A stretch of 64,000 bases of DNA from Streptomyces sp. B1I3 (GTDB taxonomy: Bacteria > Actinomycetota > Actinomycetes > Streptomycetales > Streptomycetaceae): positions 2,852,001 to 2,916,000 of the forward strand of contig NZ_JAUSYD010000001.1 of assembly GCF_030816615.1 (NCBI RefSeq). The letters run 5' to 3'. Positions within the stretch are counted from its first letter, which is position 1, and every line of letters starts with the position of its first letter. Under the pieces are notes generated by a model. That model was not told the DNA's origin, did not search any database, and saw only the letters and a list, made by a program, of their open reading frames with translations. Position numbers and translations under genes: made by a program. This document shows positions 8,949-18,007 of the stretch, piece by piece.

Positions 8949-11900
8949 TCATTCGATGATCTGGCGGCCCTCGGGCTGCGCGCTGCACGAGGCCCGGAAG
9001 GCGCAGTGGGTGCAGTGCTGGCCGGTCGTGGGAGTGAACCGTTCGTCCAGGACACGGCCGGCCGCCGTCGCCAGGAGGTCGGAGACCCACTCGCCGGAGA
9101 GGGGTTCCTGGGCCTGCACCCTGGGGAAGGCGTCGCCACCCTCCTTCTTCGGCGCGGGCTGGCGCAGCTGTACGAGCTCGGCGCCACCGGCTTCGGGGCG
9201 GCGGCCGTCGAACACGTCGTCGACGGCGCCTTCCCTGACGGCCAGCTGGTACACGGCGAGCTGGGGGTGGGCGGCGACCTCGTCCTTCGTCGGGGCCGCC
9301 TTCCCGGTCTTGAAGTCGACGACGTAGGCCCGGCCCTCGGCGTCCTGTTCGACCCGGTCCATGGAGCCGCGGATGCGCACCTCGTACTCGCCCGCGTCGA
9401 GCGTCACGTCGAAGTCGTGCTCACTGGCGGCGGGCGTACGGCCGCCGCGGTCCATGACGTGCCAGCGCAGGAAGCGTTCGAGGGCGGCTCGCGCCTGGTC
9501 CTTCTCCTGGCCGGACTTCCAGGGTGCGTCGAAGACCAGGCCGTTCCACACGGAGTCCAGGCGTTCCATCAGGACGTCCAGATCGGCGGCGGTACGTCCG
9601 GACGCCACCTCGTCGGCCAGGACGTGCACCACGTTGCCGAAGCCCTGTGCTGCCGTCGCCGGGGCGTCCGCCTTCACTTCGCGGCCCAGGAACCACTGGA
9701 GGGCGCAGGTGTTGGCGAGCTGGTCGAGCGCGCTCCCGGAGAGCGCGACGGGACGGTCGCGGTCACGCAGCGGGACCTCGGAGCGGGTGGGCTCGTTCAG
9801 CCCCCACCAGCGGTAGGGATGGGCGGCCGGGACGAGCGGCCGGCCCTCGTCGTCGGTGAGCGCCGCGAGCCGTGCGAGCCGCTGGGCCGCGGCGTCGCGC
9901 AGAGCGTCGGAGGCCCGGGGGTCGACGGTCGTCGCCCGGAGCTCGGCGACGAGCGAGGCGACCGCGAGGGGGCGGCGGGGCCTGCCGGTGACGTCCCGGG
10001 GTTCGGCACCGAGTTCGGTGAGGAAGCGGGACGGCTGGTCGCCGTCGTCGGCGGGCGCCTTGACCGCGGTGACGACGAGCCGCTCACGGGCGCGGGTCGC
10101 GGCGACGTAGAAGAGGCGGCGTTCCTCGGCGAGGAGCGCCCCGGGGGTAAGCGGTTCCGCCAGTCCGTCGCGCCCGATCCGGTCCGCCTCGAGGAGCGAG
10201 CCCCGCCGGCGCAGGTCGGGCCAGAGTCCCTCCTGCACGCCTGCGACGACGACCAGCCGCCACTCCAGTCCCTTGGACCGGTGCGCGGTCATCAGACGCA
10301 CGGCGTCGGGTCGCACGGCACGCCGGGAGAGGGTGTCGGCGGCGATGTCCTGGGCGTCGACCTCTTCCAGGAAGTTGAGCGCTCCCCGTCCCCCGGTGCG
10401 TTCCTCGGCTCTCGCCGCGGTGTCGAACAAGGCGCAGACGGCGTCGAGGTCCCGGTCGGCGTTCCGGCCGCTCACGCCGCCGCGCAGGGCGGCCCGCTCG
10501 AGCCGGCCCGGCCAGGGGGTGCCGTTCCACAGCGCCCAGAGGGCCTCCTCCGCCGTGCCGCCGCCCTCGAGGAGTTCGCGGGCCTTGCGCAGGAGCGCGC
10601 CGAGGCGCTGGGCCCCCCGGGCGTACGCCGGATCGTGTGTGGCGAGCCGTTCGGGCTCGGCGAGCGCCCGTGCGAGCAGCTCTCCTGACGGGGGCGGTAC
10701 GCGGTTGCCGGCGGCCCGCTCCTCGTCGCGCAGTGCCCGGCCGAGACGGCGGAGATCGGCGGCGTCCATGGAACCGAGCGGGGAGGTGAGCAGGGCGAGG
10801 GCCGTCTCGGTGTCGAGCAGGCCGCGCGCCGTTTCGTCCTCCGCAGGCGACGGCCCGGGAGCCGTTTCGTCGTCCTCCGCAGGCGACTGCCCGGGAGCCG
10901 CGTCGGGTCCGGCGCCGTCCTCCGCCCCGGCGTGGAGCGCTCCCGGGACCGTGTCACTTCCGGCGTCGGCCTCACCGGCCGGCCGCTCGGCGTCGGCCTC
11001 GCCCACCGGCCGCCGCTCCGCCACGGCGCCGCCCGCGCCGCCCAGCGCCGCCGTGGCGACCGTGCGCAGAGCGGTCAGCAGCGGGGCCACCGCGGGTTCG
11101 TGGCGCAGGGGGAGGTCGTCGCCGTCCACCTCCAGGGGGACGCCCGCAGAGGTAAGAGCCCGGCGCACGGAAGGGATGGAACGGCCTCCGGCACGCACCA
11201 GGACCGCCATGTCCTTCCACGGCACCCCGTCCTCGAGGTGCGCGCGCCGCAGCAGGTCGGCGATGTTCTCCAGCTCCGTGGAGGCGGTCGGATAGGTGTA
11301 CGTCTCCACCGTGCCGCCCTCGCGCACGGCCGACAGCTCGCGGTGCGCGCGCACCTTGTCCGACGGCAAGCGTGTGAGCGGCATCCGGCGGGTCAGCAGC
11401 CGCGTGGCGGCGAGCAGCGTCGCGCCGGACCGGCGGGAGGTGGTGAGGACACCGACGGGGGCGGGCGCCCCGTCGGCCCGGCGGAACGCGTCCGGGAAGT
11501 CGAGGATGCCGTTCACGTCGGCGCCCCGGAAGGCGTAGATCGACTGGTCCGGGTCGCCGAAGGCGATCAGCGTCCGGCCGCCGCCGGCACCCGGGACACC
11601 GCTCCCCCGGTTGCCCGCCAAGGCGTGCAGCAGGCGCACCTGGGCCGGGTCCGTGTCCTGGTATTCGTCGACGAGGACCAGGTCGTAACTGCGGGCGAGC
11701 TCGGCCGCCACCTCCGGCCGCTCGGCGAGCAGGACCGCCCGGTGGACCAGTTCGGCGTAGTCCAGGACGCCTTGGGCGTCGAGGATGTCGAGGTACTCGG
11801 CGAGGAACTGGGCGGCGGCGTTCCAGTCCGGGCGGCCGGTGCGGCGGGCGAAGGCGGCGAGGGCGTCGGGGCCGAGGCCCAGTTCACGGCTGCGGGCCAG

Positions 11901-12467
11901 CACCGCGCGTACCTCGTCGGCGAAACCCCGGGTGGTCAGGCAGGCCCGCAGTTCGTCGGGCCAGCGCACATGGGCGAGCCCTGCCTTCTCCAGACCGAGC
12001 TGACCGGCGAGCAGCTCGCGGACGGTGACGTCCTGCTCCGGTCCGGAGAGCAGGCGCAGCGGATCGGCGAACAGGTCCGCGTCCTGGTGGGCGCGGACCA
12101 GGGCGTAGCAGTACGAGTGGAAGGTGGTGGCCTGCGGGCCCCGGGTGCCGCCCAGCCGTGACGCCATACGGTCGCGCAGCTCCACGGCGGCCTTGCGGCT
12201 GAAGGTGAGGACCAGGATCCGGGCGGGGTCGGTCCCCGCGGCCACGCGCCGTGCCACCGTCTCGACGAGTGTCGTGGTCTTGCCGGTGCCCGGTCCCGCG
12301 AGGACGAGCAGCGGCCCGTCCCGGTGGTCGACCACCGCACGTTGGGCCGCGTCCAGAAGAGGGGGGCCCACCGAACCCGGGGGGGTGCGCACCAGCCGGT
12401 ACGCGCCCGGGGCCCGCCGCCGTGCCTGACGGTGCGGGCTGTGCCGGGTGGTGGAGGAGGAGCTCAC
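8949..12467 (-). CDS. adnA: AdnA-type helicase-nuclease subunit with Fe-S motif
   Basis: A 1172-residue partner of AdnB. The N-terminal UvrD-like domain has Walker A GPGTGKTT, VLVDEYQDTD and TAHRSKGLEW; the C-terminal RecB-family nuclease has GSMDRVEQD and VVDFKTGKA. Cysteines NTCALQ before the nuclease and CTHCAFRASC at the end form an AddB/AdnA-type iron-sulfur clamp. GTG at 12467 matches homologs beginning SSSSTTRHSPHRQ; the frame extends to 12530. An acidic repetitive insert (DNA 10828-10896) sits mid-helicase. The gene ends 60 bp before adnB. Confidence 0.85.
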   Translation of the reverse strand: MSSSSTTRHSPHRQARRRAPGAYRLVRTPPGSVGPPLLDAAQRAVVDHRDGPLLVLAGPGTGKTTTLVETVARRVAAGTDPARILVLTFSRKAAVELRDRMASRLGGTRGPQATTFHSYCYALVRAHQDADLFADPLRLLSGPEQDVTVRELLAGQLGLEKAGLAHVRWPDELRACLTTRGFADEVRAVLARSRELGLGPDALAAFARRTGRPDWNAAAQFLAEYLDILDAQGVLDYAELVHRAVLLAERPEVAAELARSYDLVLVDEYQDTDPAQVRLLHALAGNRGSGVPGAGGGRTLIAFGDPDQSIYAFRGADVNGILDFPDAFRRADGAPAPVGVLTTSRRSGATLLAATRLLTRRMPLTRLPSDKVRAHRELSAVREGGTVETYTYPTASTELENIADLLRRAHLEDGVPWKDMAVLVRAGGRSIPSVRRALTSAGVPLEVDGDDLPLRHEPAVAPLLTALRTVATAALGGAGGAVAERRPVGEADAERPAGEADAGSDTVPGALHAGAEDGAGPDAAPGQSPAEDDETAPGPSPAEDETARGLLDTETALALLTSPLGSMDAADLRRLGRALRDEERAAGNRVPPPSGELLARALAEPERLATHDPAYARGAQRLGALLRKARELLEGGGTAEEALWALWNGTPWPGRLERAALRGGVSGRNADRDLDAVCALFDTAARAEERTGGRGALNFLEEVDAQDIAADTLSRRAVRPDAVRLMTAHRSKGLEWRLVVVAGVQEGLWPDLRRRGSLLEADRIGRDGLAEPLTPGALLAEERRLFYVAATRARERLVVTAVKAPADDGDQPSRFLTELGAEPRDVTGRPRRPLAVASLVAELRATTVDPRASDALRDAAAQRLARLAALTDDEGRPLVPAAHPYRWWGLNEPTRSEVPLRDRDRPVALSGSALDQLANTCALQWFLGREVKADAPATAAQGFGNVVHVLADEVASGRTAADLDVLMERLDSVWNGLVFDAPWKSGQEKDQARAALERFLRWHVMDRGGRTPAASEHDFDVTLDAGEYEVRIRGSMDRVEQDAEGRAYVVDFKTGKAAPTKDEVAAHPQLAVYQLAVREGAVDDVFDGRRPEAGGAELVQLRQPAPKKEGGDAFPRVQAQEPLSGEWVSDLLATAAGRVLDERFTPTTGQHCTHCAFRASCSAQPEGRQIIE
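10828..10896. repeat. 33-bp imperfect tandem duplication inside adnA
   Basis: Two copies of a unit beginning gccgtttcgtc and ending cccggga lie at 10828-10860 and from 10861 onward, the second carrying a 3-bp insertion. They encode the repeated acidic peptide SPAED(D)ETA(P/R)G in a low-complexity linker of AdnA, probably a surface loop that tolerates length change. Confidence 0.7.
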
Positions 12468-12687
12468 GTGGATCGCCGGTCCTGGTGGGTGTACTCGGTC
12501 TGTGCGGTGCCTGGATGCGCTGCCGGCCACGATGAGCGGAGCCGTGCGCGTGAACGACGCTACGCCGGTGCCGGGGCGGAATGCGGCGAGGTGGCTGCGT
12601 CCCTCGTCACGTGTGCGCCTCCGGAGCGGGCGGGCGCCCTCCTACCGGCCCGGCGCCTGTCGCGGCGGGACACGATGGCCGAAGCTG

Positions 12688-13173
12688 TCACATGTGAGTT
12701 TCCTCGCCCCCGTCCGGATCACCGGCCCCGCCCGGAACACCGGCCCCGTCGATGCCGTCCCACCTGGCCCGCTTCATGTCGAGGCGCGGGAGGTGCCCCT
12801 CCGCACTCCGCGGGGCCGGGCGCAGCGGAGTGCCCTCCTCCTGGTAGTGGCCCAGGGCGCGCTGCTCGTGTCCCGGCAGGAGTGCCCCGTCGGCCCGCAC
12901 CACACGCCACCACGGCACCGCGGAGCCGTACAGCGCCATGGCCCTGCCCACCTGCCTGGGCCCGCCGTCACCGAGCCATTCGGCGACGTCTCCGTAGGTC
13001 ATGACGCGACCGGGCGGGATCAGGTCGGCGACGTCCAGGACCCGCTCCGCGTACGCGGGCAGCTCGGCGACGACGGGCGCTCGGGACGCGGCGGGCGCGG
13101 CGGACGCCGGGGGCTCGGAGGACCCGGAGGGCACGGCACCGACGGAGGCTCCGGGTGTCCGGTTCTTGCTCAT
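12688..13173 (-). CDS. Alkyltransferase-like protein (MGMT fold, no active Cys)
   Basis: A 161-residue protein with the DNA-binding half of O6-alkylguanine-DNA alkyltransferase (PPGRVMTYGDVAEWLGD ... RQVGRAM). The active-site PCHR is replaced by PWWR, so it cannot take up alkyl groups; ATL proteins with Trp here bind O6-alkylguanine and hand it to nucleotide excision repair. An N-terminal Ser/Pro/Ala-rich tail is unusual in length. ATG at 13173 with AGGA upstream; ATG at 13182 is an alternative. Next to adnA, as in mycobacteria. Confidence 0.85.
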   Translation of the reverse strand: MSKNRTPGASVGAVPSGSSEPPASAAPAASRAPVVAELPAYAERVLDVADLIPPGRVMTYGDVAEWLGDGGPRQVGRAMALYGSAVPWWRVVRADGALLPGHEQRALGHYQEEGTPLRPAPRSAEGHLPRLDMKRARWDGIDGAGVPGGAGDPDGGEETHM

Positions 13174-13394
13174 CCGACACATCCTGCCGTACGCCACCGA
13201 CAGGCGTGCCGGTTCGGTGTAACCCTGGTCACACGGCAGGCGGGCGGGGGCGAAAAAGCGTATGTTGCGCTTCGCGCGCCCGTGCAATGCCCCCTCATGC
13301 CCCCCTCTGTCTGCACGCCGTGCCACCATCGTGCGGGCGGTGACCGGTGATACGAGAACACGAAGACCAATCAGAGGCGACGAAGGAGCAGGGC

Positions 13395-16172
13395 GTGCAG
13401 CCACCGAAGGCGGCGGACGCCCCTGATGCTGAGCCGCGCCCCGGCGCCTCGGAGGGCTCCGACGCGGAGCCGCGCCCCGATGCGGAGCCCGGCCCCGGTC
13501 CGTCCGGTGGCGCCGACCTCCGGAAGGCTCCCGAGACGCTCACCGGCTCGACCCTGGCGTCGGCCGACGCCACTCTGACGGACCGCGTGTCAGGCGACGA
13601 ACCGCTGCTCCCCGCCCGGGTGCACCGCCCCTCCGACCTGTTGCGGCTGCTCGTCGGCGTCCTGGCGATCGTCCTGCTCTTCGCCGTCGCCGCCTTCGCC
13701 CAGGGGACCACCACCGGCCTCGAGGACGACATCTCCAAGGGCACGGACCAGGCGCCGGACCTGCTGATCAAGCTCGCCGGCCTGGTGTCGAGCATCGCCG
13801 TACTCCTCGTGCCCGTGGCCTTCGCCATCGAGCGCCTCGTCAAACGTGACGGGCTGCGCATCGCGGACGGCGTGCTCGCCGCCGTGCTCGCCCACGGGGT
13901 CACCCTGGCCACCGACCTCTGGGTCGCCAGGTCGGCGCCCGGCACCATCCGCGAGGCGCTGACCCAGCCCCAGCCCGGTGACGCCCTCACCGATCCGGTA
14001 CACGGGTACCTCGCGCCCGTCATCGCCTACATGACGGCCGTCGGGATGGCGCGCAGACCGCGCTGGCGGGTCGTCCTGTGGGTGGTGCTGCTCCTGGACG
14101 CCTTCGCCATGCTGGTCGGGGGCTACACCACGCCGTTCTCGATCGTGCTCACGGTGCTGATCGGCTGGACGGTGGCGTACGGCACCCTGTACGCCGTCGG
14201 CTCGCCGAACGTCCGTCCGACCGGCCAGCACCTCATGGCCGGTCTGCGCCACGTCGGGTTCCGTCCGGTGGCTGCGATGCGGACGGAGGCGGAGGACACC
14301 CCCGACAACATCGACCAGAGCGACCGGGGCCGCCGCTACCTCGTCACACTGGAGGACGGGCCACCGCTGGACGTGACGGTCGTCGACCGGGAGCAGCAGG
14401 CGCAGGGCTTCTTCTACCGCGTGTGGCGCAGGCTCACCCTGCGCAGCATCACCCAGCGCCGCTCCATCCAGTCGCTGCGCCAGGCACTGGAACAGGAGGC
14501 TCTCCTCGCGTACGCGGCGATCGCCGCCGGGGCCAACGCGCCCAAGCTCATCGCCACCTCCGAGCTCGGTCCCGACGCCGTGATGCTCGTCTACGAGCAC
14601 ATCGGCGGGCACTCGCTGGACGCGATGGCGGACGAGGAGATCACCGACGACCTGGTACGCGGCGCGTGGCGTCAGGTGAAGGCGCTCCAGTCGCGCCGGA
14701 TCGCCCACCGCAGGCTCACGGGGGACGCGATCCTCGTGGATCGTCCCGGCACCGTGTTCGTCACGGATCTGCGGGGCGGCGAGATCGCGGCCGGTGACCT
14801 GGTCCTGCGCATGGACGTCGCCCAGCTGCTCACCACCACCGGCCTGCGGGTGGGCGCCGAACGGGCCGTCGCCGGGGCGCTCGCCGTCCTGGGGCCCGAC
14901 GCCGTCGCCGACTGCCTGCCGCTGCTCCAGCCGATCGCCCTCAGCCGCTCCACCCGTGCGACGCTGCGCCGCCTCGCCCGGGAGCGTTCGCAGCGCGAGC
15001 GGGACGCGGTGCTGGAGGCGTCCCAGGCGGCCAAGCAGGCCAGGGCGCAGGAGCACGAGGGGCCGGCCGGCGACCGCAAGGCGGCCCGCAAGTCGCTGCG
15101 CACGGAGAAGCAGGCCGAGAAGCGGGCGATAGACGACGCCCTGGACGAGGCGCGCGAGGAGGACATGCTCGCCCAGATCCGGCGCCAGGTGCTGCTGATC
15201 CGCCCGCAGGCGCCCGTGGAGCCGGTCAGGCTGGAGCGCATCAAGCCGCGGACACTGTTCAGCTTCATCGCCGGCTCGATCGCCGCGTACTTCCTGATCT
15301 CCCAGGTCACCGAGGCCGATTTCGGCACGGTCGTGGAGCAGGCGGAGTGGGGCTGGGTCGCGGCGGCCCTGGGCTTCTCCGCCCTGAGTTATGTCGCGGC
15401 GGCCATGAGCCTGCTCGGCTTCGTGCCCGAGCGGGTTCCGTTCGGCAGAACCGTGCTGGCCCAGGTGGCGGGGTCCTTCGTGAAGATCGTCGCTCCGGCC
15501 GCGGTCGGCGGGGTGGCACTCAACACGCGCTTCCTCCAGCGCGCCGGGGTGCGCCCGGGACTCGCCGTCGCCAGTGTCGGCGCCTCCCAGCTGTTCGGGC
15601 TGGGCTGCCACATCCTGCTGCTCGCCCTGTTCGGCTACCTGACGGGTACGGAGAAGACCCCGGACTCGCTCACCCCCTCGAGGACGGTGATCGCGGGGCT
15701 GCTGACCGTCGCCGTGCTCGTGCTGGTGGTGACGGCGATCCCGTTCCTGCGGAAGTTCGTCGTGACGCGCGTCCGGTCGCTGTTCGCCGGCGTCGTCCCG
15801 CGCATGCTCGATGTCGTGCAGCGCCCGCAGAAGCTGGTCACGGGCATCGGCGGAATGCTGCTGCTGACCGGCCTCTTCGTGCTCTGCCTGGACGCGTCGA
15901 TCCGCGCGTTCAGCGGCCCCGACGTCCCGCAGCTCAGCTACGCCAGTATCGCGGTGGTCTTCCTCGCGGGCAACGCCCTCGGTTCGGCGGCCCCCACCCC
16001 GGGCGGTATGGGGGCCGTCGAGGGGGCCCTGACCCTGGGCCTGATCGCCGTCGGCCTGCCGAAGGAGGTCGCGGCGCCGGCGGTGCTGCTCTACCGCGTG
16101 ATGACGTTGTGGCTGCCGGTGCTCCCGGGCTGGATCTGCTTCAACCAGCTGACCCGCAAGGGCGAGCTCTAG
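13395..16172 (+). CDS. LPG-synthase-TM flippase-like membrane protein with kinase-like domain
   Basis: A 925-residue membrane protein. After an acidic Pro/Ala-rich tail come several transmembrane segments, then a soluble middle region resembling a degenerate aminoglycoside-phosphotransferase/kinase fold (YEHIGGHSL, IAHRRLTGDAIL, VTDLRGGE), a charged Lys/Arg/Glu-rich linker, and a C-terminal set of 7-8 helices typical of the lysylphosphatidylglycerol-synthase transmembrane (UPF0104) family, with PTPGGMGAVE. The MprF synthase domain is absent, so a lipid or lipid-linked substrate is likely but unproven. GTG at 13395 has AAGGAG 6 nt upstream; GTG at 13347 is an alternative. Confidence 0.75.
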   Translation: MQPPKAADAPDAEPRPGASEGSDAEPRPDAEPGPGPSGGADLRKAPETLTGSTLASADATLTDRVSGDEPLLPARVHRPSDLLRLLVGVLAIVLLFAVAAFAQGTTTGLEDDISKGTDQAPDLLIKLAGLVSSIAVLLVPVAFAIERLVKRDGLRIADGVLAAVLAHGVTLATDLWVARSAPGTIREALTQPQPGDALTDPVHGYLAPVIAYMTAVGMARRPRWRVVLWVVLLLDAFAMLVGGYTTPFSIVLTVLIGWTVAYGTLYAVGSPNVRPTGQHLMAGLRHVGFRPVAAMRTEAEDTPDNIDQSDRGRRYLVTLEDGPPLDVTVVDREQQAQGFFYRVWRRLTLRSITQRRSIQSLRQALEQEALLAYAAIAAGANAPKLIATSELGPDAVMLVYEHIGGHSLDAMADEEITDDLVRGAWRQVKALQSRRIAHRRLTGDAILVDRPGTVFVTDLRGGEIAAGDLVLRMDVAQLLTTTGLRVGAERAVAGALAVLGPDAVADCLPLLQPIALSRSTRATLRRLARERSQRERDAVLEASQAAKQARAQEHEGPAGDRKAARKSLRTEKQAEKRAIDDALDEAREEDMLAQIRRQVLLIRPQAPVEPVRLERIKPRTLFSFIAGSIAAYFLISQVTEADFGTVVEQAEWGWVAAALGFSALSYVAAAMSLLGFVPERVPFGRTVLAQVAGSFVKIVAPAAVGGVALNTRFLQRAGVRPGLAVASVGASQLFGLGCHILLLALFGYLTGTEKTPDSLTPSRTVIAGLLTVAVLVLVVTAIPFLRKFVVTRVRSLFAGVVPRMLDVVQRPQKLVTGIGGMLLLTGLFVLCLDASIRAFSGPDVPQLSYASIAVVFLAGNALGSAAPTPGGMGAVEGALTLGLIAVGLPKEVAAPAVLLYRVMTLWLPVLPGWICFNQLTRKGEL

Positions 16173-16264
16173 CCGGGTCCGGCCCGGCGACGGGGGAAGG
16201 GGCGGGCCACCCGCATGGACCGCGCCCCGCGCGGTTGCCCGCCCCCCGCCGCACGATGGGGGCT

Positions 16265-17860
16265 ATGAGGACTTCCCCCGCCGTGCGTTCCGCTGCCCTC
16301 GTCGCCACCACCGTGGTGCTGCTGCCCCTGGCCGCCTGTTCGGACGACGACGGCGGGAGTCTGGACCGGTCGGTGCCCTCCGCCGCGTCGACCGCGGCCC
16401 CCACGGCGACGGCGGAGAAGCTGACCTCCCAGAAGCCCGACTGGCAGCCCTGCCCGGCGCCGAGCGAGGCGCAGGGCAGCGGCACGGCTCCGTCCCCGCT
16501 CCCGGGCGGGGCGTCGTGGGAGTGCTCCTTCATGGACGTACCGCTCGACTACGCACATCCGGGCGGCAGGACCATCGAGCTGGCGCTGATCCGCGCCACC
16601 GCCAGGGACAAGGACCGGCGGCTCGGTTCCCTCGTGTTCAACTTCGGCGGGCCGGGCGCCTCGGGTGTCGCCACGCTGCCGTCCTTCGGCACCGCGTACG
16701 ACGCCCTCCGTACCCGCTACGACCTGGTGAGCTTCGATCCGCGCGGGGTCGGCCGCAGCGAGGGCGTCGCATGCTCGGACGACCAGCAACTCGACGCCCG
16801 CTACGAGAGGGACGGCACCCCGGACGACGCGAAGGAGGAGAAGGCCTTCGTCGAGGACCTGAAGTCCTACATCGCCGACTGCGAGAAGAACTCCGGGGAC
16901 GAACTGCCCTACGTCGGCACGGCCAACGCCGCCCGGGACATGGACCTCCTGCGCCAGGTGCTCGGCGACAAGAAGCTGAACTACTTCGGGATCTCCTACG
17001 GCACCGAACTGGGCGGCGTCTACGCCCACCTGTACCCGAAGAACGTCGGCCGGGCCGTCCTGGACGCCGTGGTGGACCCGACCCAGGACGCGAAGCAGTC
17101 CTCGATCGGCCAGGCCCGGGGGTTCCAGCTCGCCCTGGACAACTTCACCGCCGACTGCGCCGAACGCGACGACTGCAAGCTCCCCGGATCCTCGGCCGCG
17201 GAGGTCCAGGACTGGATCGCCGCGCTCCTCGCCGACCTGGAGAAGTCGCCCGTCCCGGGCCTCGGGGAGAGGGAGCTGACGCAGACCCAGGCCACCACGG
17301 GCATCGCGTCGGCTCTGTATTCCAAGGAGACCTGGCCACTGCTCGAACAGGGACTCGACGAGGCGGACGGTGACAACGGCGGTCTGCTGCTCGCGCTCGC
17401 CGACTCGCTGAACGGCCGTACCGAGAACGGTCACTACGACAACTCGAACGCCGCCAACGCGGCCATCAACTGCGCCGACTCCGAGCAGCGCTTCACCCCG
17501 GAACAGACGAGGGCGGCGCTCCCCGAGTTCCGCAAGGCCTCCCCGGTCTTCGGCGACTACCTGGGCTGGGGGCTGATGTCCTGCACGGGCTGGCCCGTCG
17601 CGGGCGCCTGGGCCACCCCGGACGTCAGCGCCCCGGGGTCCGCTCCCATCCTGGTCATCGGGAACACCGGAGACCCGGCGACGCCGTACGCCGGCGCCAA
17701 GGCGATGGCCACCGAACTCGGCAAGGGGGTCGGGGTCGAGCTCACGTACAAGGGCCAGGGGCACGGCGCGTACAACGGCGGCAGCACCTGCGTGCAGAAG
17801 GCCGTGGACGGTTACCTGCTGGACGGCAGGGTCCCGGCGGACGGCACCGTCTGTTCGTGA
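16265..17860 (+). CDS. Secreted TAP-like alpha/beta hydrolase lipoprotein
   Basis: A 531-residue S33-type hydrolase of the tripeptidyl aminopeptidase family. Signal peptide with lipobox LAAC (residues about 21-24), oxyanion strand FNFGGPGASG, nucleophile GISYGTELGG, acid NTGDPATPY and histidine GQGHGAYNGG; the TAP C-terminal domain carries conserved Cys pairs. Probably trims N-terminal peptides outside the membrane. ATG at 16265 is chosen over 16256 as it starts the signal peptide directly. A close paralog follows in the same orientation. Confidence 0.85.
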   Translation: MRTSPAVRSAALVATTVVLLPLAACSDDDGGSLDRSVPSAASTAAPTATAEKLTSQKPDWQPCPAPSEAQGSGTAPSPLPGGASWECSFMDVPLDYAHPGGRTIELALIRATARDKDRRLGSLVFNFGGPGASGVATLPSFGTAYDALRTRYDLVSFDPRGVGRSEGVACSDDQQLDARYERDGTPDDAKEEKAFVEDLKSYIADCEKNSGDELPYVGTANAARDMDLLRQVLGDKKLNYFGISYGTELGGVYAHLYPKNVGRAVLDAVVDPTQDAKQSSIGQARGFQLALDNFTADCAERDDCKLPGSSAAEVQDWIAALLADLEKSPVPGLGERELTQTQATTGIASALYSKETWPLLEQGLDEADGDNGGLLLALADSLNGRTENGHYDNSNAANAAINCADSEQRFTPEQTRAALPEFRKASPVFGDYLGWGLMSCTGWPVAGAWATPDVSAPGSAPILVIGNTGDPATPYAGAKAMATELGKGVGVELTYKGQGHGAYNGGSTCVQKAVDGYLLDGRVPADGTVCS

Positions 17861-18007
17861 ACCCCCGGCAGGTCCGCCCCGGCCCCGCACGGCTGTCCGC
17901 CGCCCGCTGCCGGGGCGGCGGATTAGCATGGCCGGAGATCGAGTAACTCCCAGGTCGCGCCCCCTTGCTGCGGGGCATCGCCCTCGGGGCAGGGGAGGGG
18001 GATACGG

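Noticed and set aside
2651..10688. Very long plus-strand frames of about 1000 and 1800 codons
   Set aside because: Antisense shadows of nudC, the M20 peptidase, adnB and adnA; high-GC DNA lacks stop codons in these frames and the products have no domains.
15347..16264. N-terminal extension of the first TAP hydrolase
   Set aside because: Overlaps the flippase-like gene in another frame; the signal peptide starts at 16265.
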